A stretch of DNA of 64,000 nucleotides from positions 186,001 through 250,000 of the forward strand of contig CACYTP010000001.1 in assembly GCA_902777385.1 (NCBI GenBank), in the 5' to 3' direction. Below, in pieces: positions 16,122 through 24,039 of the stretch. The DNA comes from an uncultured bacterium. GTDB taxonomy: Bacteria; Cyanobacteriota; Vampirovibrionia; Gastranaerophilales; Gastranaerophilaceae. Numbering within the stretch: the first letter of the stretch is position 1; each line of letters starts with the position of its first letter. The notes under the pieces are model-generated. The model was given only the letters and a program-made list of their open reading frames with translations. It had not been told where the DNA came from and ran no database searches. A program made the translations under genes and the position numbers.

Positions 16122-18227
16122 TTATCCGAAGAAGTCTCCGCCAAAATCATCAAAACTGCTTGTTATATCATCAATATGGCTGTCAAATTCGTCCATACCG
16201 AAATTATTACTGTTAAAATCAGCTTCTAATGAACCGTCCGGATCAATATCTTTCAGAATATTATCAATATCATCTTCATAAGAAGTTAATTTAGGTTCTT
16301 CAAATTCTAATTTTGGAGTTTCCGCAAAATCTGTTACCTCATCTGTGACGCTTGTTGATTTTGGTTTAACAGGGTTATGTGCAAATAATTCATCTCCTGC
16401 TTTTGGTCCAAACAAATCTTCTGCAGCTTGTGCAGCGTCTTCAGCAACTTCATTAGGTTTTTTAAATTTCAATTCTTCTGCCAAATCTTCGAAAGCTTGT
16501 CTTGGAATTGTAATAGGTTCAGGTTTTAGAGCCTGACCTGCGGCTTCTGCAATTCTACCTGATGCTTCGGAAATTGCAGGATCTGCCAGTACTGCTGTAG
16601 TTGCAATGATATTATTTGTTTCATCTTGTTGTCTTTGGATAGCTTCCTGCTGACGGTTTAATTCTTCCTGCTGTTTTGCAAAATCATCTTCCGGTTTCTG
16701 TTCGGGTTTTTTTTCAGCAGGTTTTTCATTTTTATTGTTTGGTTTAGCTGTTTCAGTTTTTCCTTGTTTTGGAGTTTTAGGCTGAACACTTCGTTGGTTG
16801 CTACGTTGTGCAGTTTCTCTAAGTATATCTGTAAAAGATGTTGTTTGAGGTGTTTCAGGTTTCTTAACCTCAAAGAATTTCTTGTGAATACTTCCTGTTG
16901 TGTTATCTGTAATAGAGCGGACCTGACCGTGTTGAATTTCAAATGTTCTGAACGGAGCAATTGAATTTGGGGCATATTCTGATATATGGGTAATTTGCTG
17001 ACCGTTTACGATATTATAAACACGGTCGGTTTTACCGTCAGGCGATTTAATTGTATATCTTTTGCCGTAAATAGTACCACCCTGCTCTGCTTTTCCGTTT
17101 TTAATAATCTGAGTGACATCAAGTTCCAAATCTTTTGGAATTTCAAATATTTGTTCTTGCGGAATAGGAGATTTTGGATGAATACTTGTTTCAGCCTTTG
17201 GTTTTACTGTTTCAGATTTTGGAGCTTCAGTCTTTGGAGTTTCAGCTTTTGGCTTTTCAGTTTTCGGAGTAACTTTTGGAGCTTCAGGTTTTAAGTCAGT
17301 TATAACGTCTTCCATGCCGTCAATTTTGTTGATAATTTTTGACGGTTGTCCGGTTTGTTTGTCAAATCTGATTGTTCTAAACGGTGTAAAATCAATTTGT
17401 CCGTTTTCTAAAATATTAAAATCTTTTACTTTTTCAATTTTAGTTTTATCTGCATTCAAATAGTAGTGGCGAGTGAAACCATCGTTAGTCTTAACTATTA
17501 CAAGTTTGCCGCCGAGTTCACTTTGTCCCATTGCGGTAATTTTTTTCACATCTGTTTCCAAATCTTTTGGTAACTGCCCAATTTCTTCTTTCGGGATAGG
17601 CGATTTAGGAGTCTTTATTTCAGGTTGTTTATGCACAGGTTTACCTGTAATAACAACTTCTTCTTCAGAAATTTCAGTAACAGGTGTTTCAGATTTTGGT
17701 TTTACAGCTTCAGTTTTAGGAGCTTCAGCTTTTGGCGGTTCAACAATATGTTCATTTTTACCGCCGTTTTTCATGTGTTGAGTTGCTTCATCAAAAAGTT
17801 CCTGACCTTTTCTTTCAACATTCTGGGCAGCTTTAGACCACCATTTGCCTCTGCCGAAAAAGTATAAGCCCGTTCCTATTACGGCAAGAGCTCCTGCACC
17901 TGTCAACAAATATTTTTTTAAGTGACTCGGTTTCTCTTCAGTTTCTTGAGCAGCCTCTGCTTTTGCAGTTTCGGGTTCAGTGGCTGTTTTTTCAGGTTGT
18001 CCGCTAAATTGTACCGTATCTTTTTTAGGAGTACGAGCTAAATCTACCTGCGGCAAATCAGCGACTAATTGTTTCATAAAATCGTTTAAAGGAACTTGTC
18101 TTACACCGTTTTTATCACCAACGACCGTAACAACGCCGTTATTTTTTGTTGCTGTGCATTTTTCTCCGTCTTTTGTAACATATTTAATAGTTGTAAATTG
18201 CTCCGGAGTAGAATGTATTTCTGTCAT
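16122..18227 (-). CDS. Long Pro/Lys/Glu-rich anchored protein with duplicated domain
   Basis: 701 residues. Residues 1-80 form a small globular region. A membrane helix follows (about 108-124, LTGAGALAVIGTGLYFF) just after a basic KKY. Two homologous copies of a domain of about 95 residues (about 215-310 and 350-450) each begin KSPIP-x-E and contain LPKDLE/IPKDLE, a GG site, Y-N/L, then PFRT. They are separated by PKTEKPKAETPKTE-type linkers. A Gln/Lys-rich coiled coil (about 500-545) precedes an acidic tail rich in Asp, Phe and Gly. No known family. The architecture resembles the anchored proteins at 6386 and 26190. A GGTGG ribosome site precedes the ATG. Confidence 0.7.
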   Translation of the reverse strand: MTEIHSTPEQFTTIKYVTKDGEKCTATKNNGVVTVVGDKNGVRQVPLNDFMKQLVADLPQVDLARTPKKDTVQFSGQPEKTATEPETAKAEAAQETEEKPSHLKKYLLTGAGALAVIGTGLYFFGRGKWWSKAAQNVERKGQELFDEATQHMKNGGKNEHIVEPPKAEAPKTEAVKPKSETPVTEISEEEVVITGKPVHKQPEIKTPKSPIPKEEIGQLPKDLETDVKKITAMGQSELGGKLVIVKTNDGFTRHYYLNADKTKIEKVKDFNILENGQIDFTPFRTIRFDKQTGQPSKIINKIDGMEDVITDLKPEAPKVTPKTEKPKAETPKTEAPKSETVKPKAETSIHPKSPIPQEQIFEIPKDLELDVTQIIKNGKAEQGGTIYGKRYTIKSPDGKTDRVYNIVNGQQITHISEYAPNSIAPFRTFEIQHGQVRSITDNTTGSIHKKFFEVKKPETPQTTSFTDILRETAQRSNQRSVQPKTPKQGKTETAKPNNKNEKPAEKKPEQKPEDDFAKQQEELNRQQEAIQRQQDETNNIIATTAVLADPAISEASGRIAEAAGQALKPEPITIPRQAFEDLAEELKFKKPNEVAEDAAQAAEDLFGPKAGDELFAHNPVKPKSTSVTDEVTDFAETPKLEFEEPKLTSYEDDIDNILKDIDPDGSLEADFNSNNFGMDEFDSHIDDITSSFDDFGGDFFG

Positions 18228-18460
18228 ACCTTAACCACCTTAAAATAATTTTTCTTACCTACATTATACATAAATAAAAAATCGTAAAGAAAAAATATTG
18301 CCATGAAAAGATTATTTAAGGTTACAAATCTTCATACAAATTGGTTTTTATAAATAGCATTAGCCTTGCGAGTGCAGAAAATAAAATTGAGTTTATGAAA
18401 CTCAGATTTTAGATAGAGGTTTTTGTGCTAGAATATATTTATCAAAAAGGAGAGTGTATT

Positions 18461-18970
18461 ATGATTAGCGAAAAAATGGAAAAGGCATTTAATGATCAAA
18501 TTAATGCGGAACTTTATTCTGAGTACTTATATCTTTCTATGAAAGCATATTTTGAAACTTTAAATCTTAAAGGTTTTGTAAACTGGATGGATATTCAGGT
18601 AAAAGAAGAACACGCTCATGCAATGGGAATGTTTGATTATGTAAATGCAAGAGGCGGAAGAGTTATTCTTAAAGCTATTGATGCTCCTGAAACTGATTGG
18701 GCATCACCTTTGGCAGTATTTGAACAAATCTTGAAACACGAAGAACATGTTACGGCTTTGATTAACGGTTTGGCAGATGTTGCTGATGAAGTAAAAGACA
18801 GAGCTGCTTTAACTTTCCTGAACTGGTATATTAAAGAACAGGTTGAGGAAGAAGAAAGTGTAGGCGGTGTTCTTGCTACATTAAAGCTTATCGGTAACGA
18901 TTCTCAAGGATTGTTGGCTTTAGACAAAGAGTTGGCAGCAAGAGTGTTTAATCCGCCTGTAATCGGATAG
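18461..18970 (+). CDS. ftnA: Non-heme ferritin
   Basis: 169 residues with the ferritin four-helix bundle. INAELYSEYLYLSM carries the first ferroxidase Glu, VKEEHAHAMGM the ExxH pair, and LKHEEHVT and EQVEEEESVGG the later metal ligands. The length matches bacterial non-heme ferritins; no heme-binding Met of bacterioferritin is apparent. It stores iron and detoxifies Fe2+ in the cytoplasm. A GTG at 18425 would add 12 residues. The ATG at 18461 is preferred for its AAGGAGAG site at 18447-18454. An extended -10 (TGCTAGAAT, 18426-18434) precedes it, and a hairpin GAGTTT-ATG-AAACTC lies at 18389-18403. Confidence 0.95.
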   Translation: MISEKMEKAFNDQINAELYSEYLYLSMKAYFETLNLKGFVNWMDIQVKEEHAHAMGMFDYVNARGGRVILKAIDAPETDWASPLAVFEQILKHEEHVTALINGLADVADEVKDRAALTFLNWYIKEQVEEEESVGGVLATLKLIGNDSQGLLALDKELAARVFNPPVIG

Positions 18971-18993
18971 ATTATAAATTTAACAGATTAGTT

Positions 18994-19082
18994 TTCTAGG
19001 GTTCCGCACATAGTTATGTGGCAGGTCCGAGAGAAAACGCCCGTTTTTTAAGGGTACACGGAAGGATAAAAGCCAGGGAGAT
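18994..19082 (+). promoter_or_regulatory. Guanidine-I (ykkC) riboswitch aptamer
   Basis: The sequence contains the conserved ykkC-class blocks in order: CTAGGGTTCCGC (18996-19007), then GGCAGGTCCGAGAG (19020-19033), then ACACGGAAGGATAAAAGCC (19056-19074). The next gene encodes a Gdx/SugE-type exporter, the classic partner. Binding of guanidinium should favour the aptamer fold and prevent the overlapping terminator, turning export on. Confidence 0.92.
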
Positions 19083-19107
19083 TTTTATAAATCTCTTTGG
19101 CTTTTTT
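19071..19107 (+). terminator. Regulatory terminator of the guanidine riboswitch
   Basis: AGCCAGGGAGAT (19071-19082) pairs, with G-U wobbles, with ATCTCTTTGGCT (19091-19102), followed by a T run. Its 5' arm reuses the conserved aptamer 3' end, as expected for an expression-platform switch. Confidence 0.85.
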
Positions 19108-19125
19108 AGTATAAAGGGAAAAATT

Positions 19126-19443
19126 ATGGCATGGATATATTTATTGATAGCAGGTTTATTTGAAGTATCATGGGCAATCGGACTTAAAATGTCGCACGGG
19201 TTTACGCATTTGTATATAAGTATTTTTACGGTAATAGGTATGATTGCAAGCTTTTATTTTTTGGCACTTGCATTAAAAAATATTCCTCTTGGGACGGCTT
19301 ATGCTATATGGACAGGTATCGGTACCATGGGAACTGTTATTCTTGGAATTATACTTTTTAAAGAACCGGCAAGTGTGATGAGATTCGTTTGTATAACCCT
19401 TATTCTAAGCGGAATAACAGGGTTAAAATTATTGTCTGCCTAG
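19126..19443 (+). CDS. gdx: Guanidinium exporter, SMR family (Gdx/SugE)
   Basis: 105 residues with four membrane helices, the SMR size. MAWIYLLIAGLFEVSWAIGL carries the membrane Glu of helix 1 in the SugE/Gdx-type context (FEVSWAIGLK). Helices continue through YAIWTGIGTMGTVILG and a final GITGLKLLS. The Gdx subgroup exports guanidinium in exchange for protons as a dual-topology dimer. The riboswitch directly upstream supports this rather than a broad drug-export role. The ATG at 19126 follows AAAGGGAAA; the longer open frame upstream lies inside the riboswitch. Confidence 0.93.
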   Translation: MAWIYLLIAGLFEVSWAIGLKMSHGFTHLYISIFTVIGMIASFYFLALALKNIPLGTAYAIWTGIGTMGTVILGIILFKEPASVMRFVCITLILSGITGLKLLSA

Positions 19444-19505
19444 TTGTAAATCTTGCTTTGGAATTATTCTTATGTGTATAATTAAAAAGCAAAAGAGATT
19501 TTATT

Positions 19506-20171
19506 ATGGATAATGATTTTTATAAATACAAAAAACCTGATTATGAAAAGTTGGTTAAGTACGGTTTTATAAAGAAAAAAACAGCCTATGAATATTCAAC
19601 CGATATTGTAGACGGGGAATTTTGTATGACCGTAAAAATAAATAATAACGTAATAAAAACTTTTGTTACCGAGAAAGAAACAGGAGAAGAATATACTTTA
19701 CATCTGACAAATTCTGAGGGGACATTTATAGGTCGGGTGCGGGATGAATATAATTCCGTACTTCAGGATATTGCTGAAAATTGTTACAATATAGGTGTTT
19801 TTAGATTTGAGTATTCTTATAAAGTTATAGATTATGTCCGCCAAAAATATGGTGATGAAGTTGAATATTTGTGGGAAAAATTCCCAGATAATGCTGTTGC
19901 TCGAAGAAAAGATAATTCAAAATGGTATCTTGCAATTTTGACGGTAGGTCGAGATAAACTCGGATTTAAAAGTAAAGAAAAAGTTGAAGTCATTGATTTA
20001 AGGGCTGATGCAGATGAATTGCAGGAGATGATAAAGCAGGAAAATATTTTTCCGGGATATCACATGAATAAAAAACATTGGATTACTTATGTTCTTGACG
20101 GTTCCACAGATATAAAAGAAATTTATAAAAGAATTGATGATAGTTATAAATTAGCAGGCAAAAGGAGTTAA
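19506..20171 (+). CDS. MmcQ/YjbR-type protein with N-terminal extension
   Basis: 221 residues. The C-terminal 120 residues match the YjbR (MmcQ-like, CyaY-fold) family: VIDYVRQKYG, WYLAILTVGRDKLG, EVIDLRADADEL, then FPGYHMNKKHWITYVLDG and a final helix with IDDSYKLA. The first 100 residues are an additional beta-rich region (DGEFCMTVKINNNVIKTFVTE) that I do not recognise but that often accompanies this family. The fold suggests DNA binding; the role is unknown. It is six bases upstream of the next gene, so probably co-transcribed with it. Confidence 0.8.
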   Translation: MDNDFYKYKKPDYEKLVKYGFIKKKTAYEYSTDIVDGEFCMTVKINNNVIKTFVTEKETGEEYTLHLTNSEGTFIGRVRDEYNSVLQDIAENCYNIGVFRFEYSYKVIDYVRQKYGDEVEYLWEKFPDNAVARRKDNSKWYLAILTVGRDKLGFKSKEKVEVIDLRADADELQEMIKQENIFPGYHMNKKHWITYVLDGSTDIKEIYKRIDDSYKLAGKRS

Positions 20172-20176
20172 AAGTT

Positions 20177-20812
20177 ATGAAAGTATTGTTATTTAACGGT
20201 TCACCTCACAAAAATGGTTGTACTTATACTGCATTAAAAGAAATTGAAAAAACCTTGGCACAAGAGGGAATTGGCTCAGAAATCTATCAAATTGGAACTG
20301 AACCGATTGCGGCATGCAGAGCGTGTTATGCCTGTAGTAAACTTGGCAGGTGTGTAATAAATGATAAAGTAAATGATTTTGTCGAATATGCGAGAGATTT
20401 TGACGGATTTATATTTGGTTCTCCCGTTCATTATGCTTCCGCTTGCGGCGGTATAACCGCATTTTTAGACAGGGCATTTTTTGTAGCTGCCCGTTCTCAA
20501 GGTAAACCTGTATTTCTGCATAAACCCGGTGCGGCAATAGTCAGTGCAAGACGTGCAGGAACAACGGCAACACTTGATCAGCTGAACAAATATTTTACTA
20601 TAACTCAAATGCCTGTAATTTCAGGACGGTATTGGAATATGGTTCATGGTAAATCTCCGGAAGAAGTTTTACAGGATGAAGAAGGCTTGCAAAATATGAG
20701 AATACTTGCGAGAAACATGGCTTGGCATTTAAAATGTCGTGAGGCCGGTGAAAAGGCAGGTATTCAAGTGCCTGAGACAGAAGACGTGATTATGACGAAT
20801 TTTATAAGATAA
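20177..20812 (+). CDS. Flavodoxin-like NADPH-dependent FMN reductase
   Basis: 211 residues. LFNGSPHKNGCTYTAL is the FMN phosphate-binding loop. CRACYACSKLGRCVINDK is the Cys-rich segment of the iron-sulfur flavoprotein / multimeric flavodoxin subgroup; the Cys pattern is reduced compared with a full [4Fe-4S] site. GFIFGSPVHYASACGGITAFLDRAF is the flavin-binding loop. It likely moves electrons between NAD(P)H and small acceptors in the cytoplasm. AAAGGAG precedes the ATG, and the gene ends at a strong terminator. Confidence 0.88.
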   Translation: MKVLLFNGSPHKNGCTYTALKEIEKTLAQEGIGSEIYQIGTEPIAACRACYACSKLGRCVINDKVNDFVEYARDFDGFIFGSPVHYASACGGITAFLDRAFFVAARSQGKPVFLHKPGAAIVSARRAGTTATLDQLNKYFTITQMPVISGRYWNMVHGKSPEEVLQDEEGLQNMRILARNMAWHLKCREAGEKAGIQVPETEDVIMTNFIR

Positions 20813-20825
20813 TTTATTAAATAAT

Positions 20826-20854
20826 AGCTCTTTCAAATCTGAAAGAGCTTTTTT
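20826..20854 (+). terminator. Rho-independent terminator
   Basis: AGCTCTTTC (20826-20834) pairs perfectly with GAAAGAGCT (20841-20849), followed by six T. It separates the flavodoxin gene from the convergent emrB. Confidence 0.88.
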
Positions 20855-20855
20855 A

Positions 20856-22415
20856 TTATGCATGTTTTTTATTATTCAATAATAACAGTAACGGAATTAT
20901 TACCAAACACATCAGCCCGAATATTCGGAAAGCATCCATAAATGCCCATAATGTAGCCTGTTTAATCATCTGTCCGTACATAGAATACTGAGCCATATAT
21001 GTTGCAACCGAAGGATGAATATATTGCATTATCGCTCCGCTCGTTGCCTGTAATCTTTCGATATAAGCAGGATTTAAATCGTTAAGCTTACCTACCATCA
21101 TATACTGATGAACTTGTGCAAACCTTGTTAACATTGTTGCAACAAGAGATGTACCAATTGCACCGCCTATGTTTTTTAACAGGTTTTGAATACCCGATGC
21201 GTTTGTCATCTGTTTATTTGAAATTGTATCAAGTGACAGGTTTATTATAGGAACCATTGATAATCCTATACCAAATCCCATAAAGTAATTCGGTATCATG
21301 ATATTTATATTTGCAATTTGCAGATTTAAAAATCCGAAAAACAACCCTGCACCACCAAGGAAACATAAACCAATTGCTACAAGTAATCTTTTATCAACCT
21401 TATCTGCTATTAATGCACAAATAACAGTAGCTGTTAAGCTGCCCAATCCTCTTGGCATCATTGATCTTCCGCTTAAAAATGCAGTGTATCCCATCATACT
21501 CTGTAAAAATTGCGGCAATATTGCAATGGATGCATACAGTACAGACTGCATTACAACTTGGATAAACGTTCCTAATATAAAATTCTTATCTTTAAAAACA
21601 CTTAAATCAATTAATGTATTTTTTCTTTTCCATTGTGATATGAAGAAACATACCATTGAAAGCATTGATATTGCGAAAAGCCATCTTATCCAAGCTGCGT
21701 TAAACCAGTCAGCATTATTTCCCTTATCAAAAAATACCTGTAAGCAACATAACCATAAAATAAGGAAGAAAAATCCCAACCCGTCTAATTTTACGCCTTT
21801 TTGACGTCTTGAATACGGTGGATTAAACAGTAATTTTGAAGCAAGTACCGCAGCTATACAACCAAGAGGGACATTTATGAAAAATATCCAAGGCCATGTC
21901 CAATTATCTGTAATCCATCCGCCTAATACCGGTCCTATGATTGGTGCAATAATTACACCCATCCCGAATATTGCCATCGCAGTCCCACGTTTTTGTTTAG
22001 GGAAACTTTCCATCATTATTGCCTGTGATAGCGGTACTATACCGCCGCCGCCCGCACCCTGCAATATTCTGAAGAACACCATTTGCCCCAGATTTTGTGC
22101 CATTCCGCATAATAAAGAGGCAAATGTAAACAGCAAAATACTTATTACATAAAAGTTTTTGCGTCCGAAAAACTTACTGAAAAAATCTACTGACGGAATT
22201 ATAATACCGCTTGCAATCAGGTAACTTGTCAAAATCCACATTGATTCATCTCTTGTTGCTGAGAAGCTGCCTGCCATGTGCGGTAGTGCAACATTTGCAA
22301 TAGTACCGTCCAAAACAAATACTATTACGGCAATCATTACAGGAATATTGCATACCCAAGGATTTTCGGGTAAATATTTCTCTTCTTCACTTATTTCAGT
22401 TGTTTGTGCGGACAT
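20856..22415 (-). CDS. emrB: EmrB/QacA-type 14-helix MFS multidrug exporter
   Basis: 519 residues with about 14 hydrophobic helices, the DHA2 layout. Family motifs include VFVLDGTIANVALPHMAGS in helix 1 (the D-x-TIVNVALP motif), a GRKNFYV loop between helices 2 and 3, and GAGGGGIVPLSQA plus GPVLGGWITDNWTWPWIFFINVP (motif C region, quoted by its core GPVLGGWITD). It pumps drugs across the inner membrane using proton flux. It is downstream of emrA and marR in one operon, with the outer-membrane channel divergently encoded at 24040. Confidence 0.94.
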   Translation of the reverse strand: MSAQTTEISEEEKYLPENPWVCNIPVMIAVIVFVLDGTIANVALPHMAGSFSATRDESMWILTSYLIASGIIIPSVDFFSKFFGRKNFYVISILLFTFASLLCGMAQNLGQMVFFRILQGAGGGGIVPLSQAIMMESFPKQKRGTAMAIFGMGVIIAPIIGPVLGGWITDNWTWPWIFFINVPLGCIAAVLASKLLFNPPYSRRQKGVKLDGLGFFFLILWLCCLQVFFDKGNNADWFNAAWIRWLFAISMLSMVCFFISQWKRKNTLIDLSVFKDKNFILGTFIQVVMQSVLYASIAILPQFLQSMMGYTAFLSGRSMMPRGLGSLTATVICALIADKVDKRLLVAIGLCFLGGAGLFFGFLNLQIANINIMIPNYFMGFGIGLSMVPIINLSLDTISNKQMTNASGIQNLLKNIGGAIGTSLVATMLTRFAQVHQYMMVGKLNDLNPAYIERLQATSGAIMQYIHPSVATYMAQYSMYGQMIKQATLWAFMDAFRIFGLMCLVIIPLLLLLNNKKHA

Positions 22416-22433
22416 TTTAAACCTTTCCTGTAA

Positions 22434-23441
22434 TTATTTTATATGAACTTTCGGTACAACAGACATTCCAGGAACTATATTGTATTCGTTAGGATCTATT
22501 TTTTCCGTAAATACAATTTTAACCGGAATTCTTTGTACAATTTTTACGAAAGAACCTACAGCATTTTCAGGTGGAAATAAGCTTGATTTTGCACCGGAAC
22601 TTCTCTGAATACTGTCAATTTTTCCTTTGAATACTTTATTTGGATATGTATCAACTTTAATATCAACATCCAATCCCGGTTTCATACCTTTTAGCTGATT
22701 TTCCTTGAAGTTTGCAACAACCCATACTTCGTTAGGAACGATTACGCAAAGTGGGCTGCCCACACTCACATACATACCTTTTTCAACTCTTCTGTTTGCA
22801 ATTGTACCGTCTTGAGGTGCAATAATTTTTGTATATTCAAGATTTTTCGAAGCTTGATTTTTTGCAGCTTTTAAAGCTCTTAAATCAGCATCCGCAACTT
22901 TAGCATCACTATCCGATAAAATAGCTTGTTCCGCATTCGTTAAATTTGCCTGAGCGGCATCATATTTTGCCTGTGCAGCGTCCAAAGTTTGTTTTGATAC
23001 AGCACCTTCTTCATACAATTTTGTATATCTGTCCAAATCTTTTTTGGCAAGTGCAATATTTGATTTTGAAGCCGTTAAATTAGCTTTTGCATTCTGCTGA
23101 TTTAAAAGCATTCTTTCGTAAGCTGCATCAGCTTTGTCTAATGCAATTTCGTAATCAGTAGCATCAATTGTTGCGATTAAATCACCTTCTTTTATCGGTT
23201 GATTATCTTTAATATAAACTTCTGTTATATGACCGCTAACTTTTGGTGCGACAGAAACGGTTGTTGTTTCTACATAAGCATCATCCGTAGATTGGTATTT
23301 CATTGCATCGATAACAAAGTAGCATACGCCTGCAATTATACCTGCTAAAAGTATCAAACCTATGGTCCTTTTTATACCCTTTTTCGGTTTTTTCTTTTCA
23401 TTTGTTTCTTCTGTTAATTCAGTGTTTTGCTGTTCTTCCAT
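22434..23441 (-). CDS. emrA: EmrA/HlyD-type periplasmic adaptor protein
   Basis: 335 residues. A cytoplasmic Lys/Glu-rich N-terminus (1-24) leads into one membrane helix (about 26-46). YQSTDDAYVETTTVSVAPKVSGHI is the typical biotinyl-lipoyl entry of EmrA, cited by its core DDAYVET. A long alpha-helical hairpin follows (about 80-200, with the Ala-rich KYDAAQANLTNAEQA), then the barrel-sandwich return APQDGTIANRRVEKG. It bridges EmrB to an outer-membrane channel. Confidence 0.94.
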   Translation of the reverse strand: MEEQQNTELTEETNEKKKPKKGIKRTIGLILLAGIIAGVCYFVIDAMKYQSTDDAYVETTTVSVAPKVSGHITEVYIKDNQPIKEGDLIATIDATDYEIALDKADAAYERMLLNQQNAKANLTASKSNIALAKKDLDRYTKLYEEGAVSKQTLDAAQAKYDAAQANLTNAEQAILSDSDAKVADADLRALKAAKNQASKNLEYTKIIAPQDGTIANRRVEKGMYVSVGSPLCVIVPNEVWVVANFKENQLKGMKPGLDVDIKVDTYPNKVFKGKIDSIQRSSGAKSSLFPPENAVGSFVKIVQRIPVKIVFTEKIDPNEYNIVPGMSVVPKVHIK

Positions 23442-23450
23442 TTTTACCTC

Positions 23451-23924
23451 TTATATTTTGTTTTCAATGTGTTTTTCTATATTTTGTCTTAGTTGTTTAA
23501 TTGATTGTTTTACTGATTCAAATTCCTCATGTGGAATTTTTTTCGCAATTTCAGTGTATTTGTCAATTATTTTTTTATTTATTTCATCAAGTTTTTTTAT
23601 TCCTTTTTGCGTAATTACAACCTTCTTAATTAATCTGTTATTTTTTGTATCCACAGATCGCTTAATTAATTTTTTTTCCTCCAGTTTATGTAATATTCTT
23701 CCTGTATTTGCTCTGTCAAGCAGTAACAATTTCGCCAAATCTCTCTGGCATAAAGAAGGATTACACATAATTGTATCAAGAGTGGAGTATTCTTCCGGCA
23801 CTAAATCAATATTTAATAATGTAAACTGCTGAGCTGCATGAAATTTCATAATTCTTGCAGTCTGTTTCAGCTCGTAAAATATACTTTCAGTATAATGTGG
23901 TATTTGATTTATGTTTATCATCAT
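23451..23924 (-). CDS. MarR-family transcriptional regulator
   Basis: 157 residues with a winged helix-turn-helix: CNPSLCQRDLAKLLLLDRANTGRILHKLEEKKLIKR, cited by its recognition segment DRANTGRILHKLEE, then the wing with NRLIKKVVITQKG. N- and C-terminal helices would make the dimer. It is first in the marR-emrA-emrB operon and divergent from a TolC-type gene, so it most likely represses both units in response to a small molecule. ATG codons at 23924 and 23921 are both possible. Confidence 0.92.
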   Translation of the reverse strand: MMININQIPHYTESIFYELKQTARIMKFHAAQQFTLLNIDLVPEEYSTLDTIMCNPSLCQRDLAKLLLLDRANTGRILHKLEEKKLIKRSVDTKNNRLIKKVVITQKGIKKLDEINKKIIDKYTEIAKKIPHEEFESVKQSIKQLRQNIEKHIENKI

Positions 23925-23948
23925 TTTATATTTATTATTCCAAATTAT

Positions 23949-23979
23949 GTTGTAAAAAAAATGTGTTGCATTTACAACA
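23949..23979. promoter_or_regulatory. Probable MarR operator (inverted repeat)
   Basis: TGTTGTAAA (23949-23957) and TTTACAACA (23971-23979) are perfect inverted repeats of nine bases with a 13-base spacer, in the gap between marR and the divergent channel gene. A candidate promoter for the channel, TTGCAT (23966-23971), 17 bases, TAACAT (23989-23994), overlaps the right arm. Confidence 0.55.
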
Positions 23980-24039
23980 ATATTATGCTAACATACTGAT
24001 ATAAAAATTGCAAGCAGAATATTATAAGGAAATAAAACA

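Noticed and set aside
18241-18424. Possible small RNA or gene ahead of ferritin
   Set aside because: It has only one short hairpin and an extended -10, with no convincing reading frame or known RNA family.
19018-19125. Longer start for the Gdx exporter
   Set aside because: The extra 36 codons coincide with the riboswitch and its terminator.
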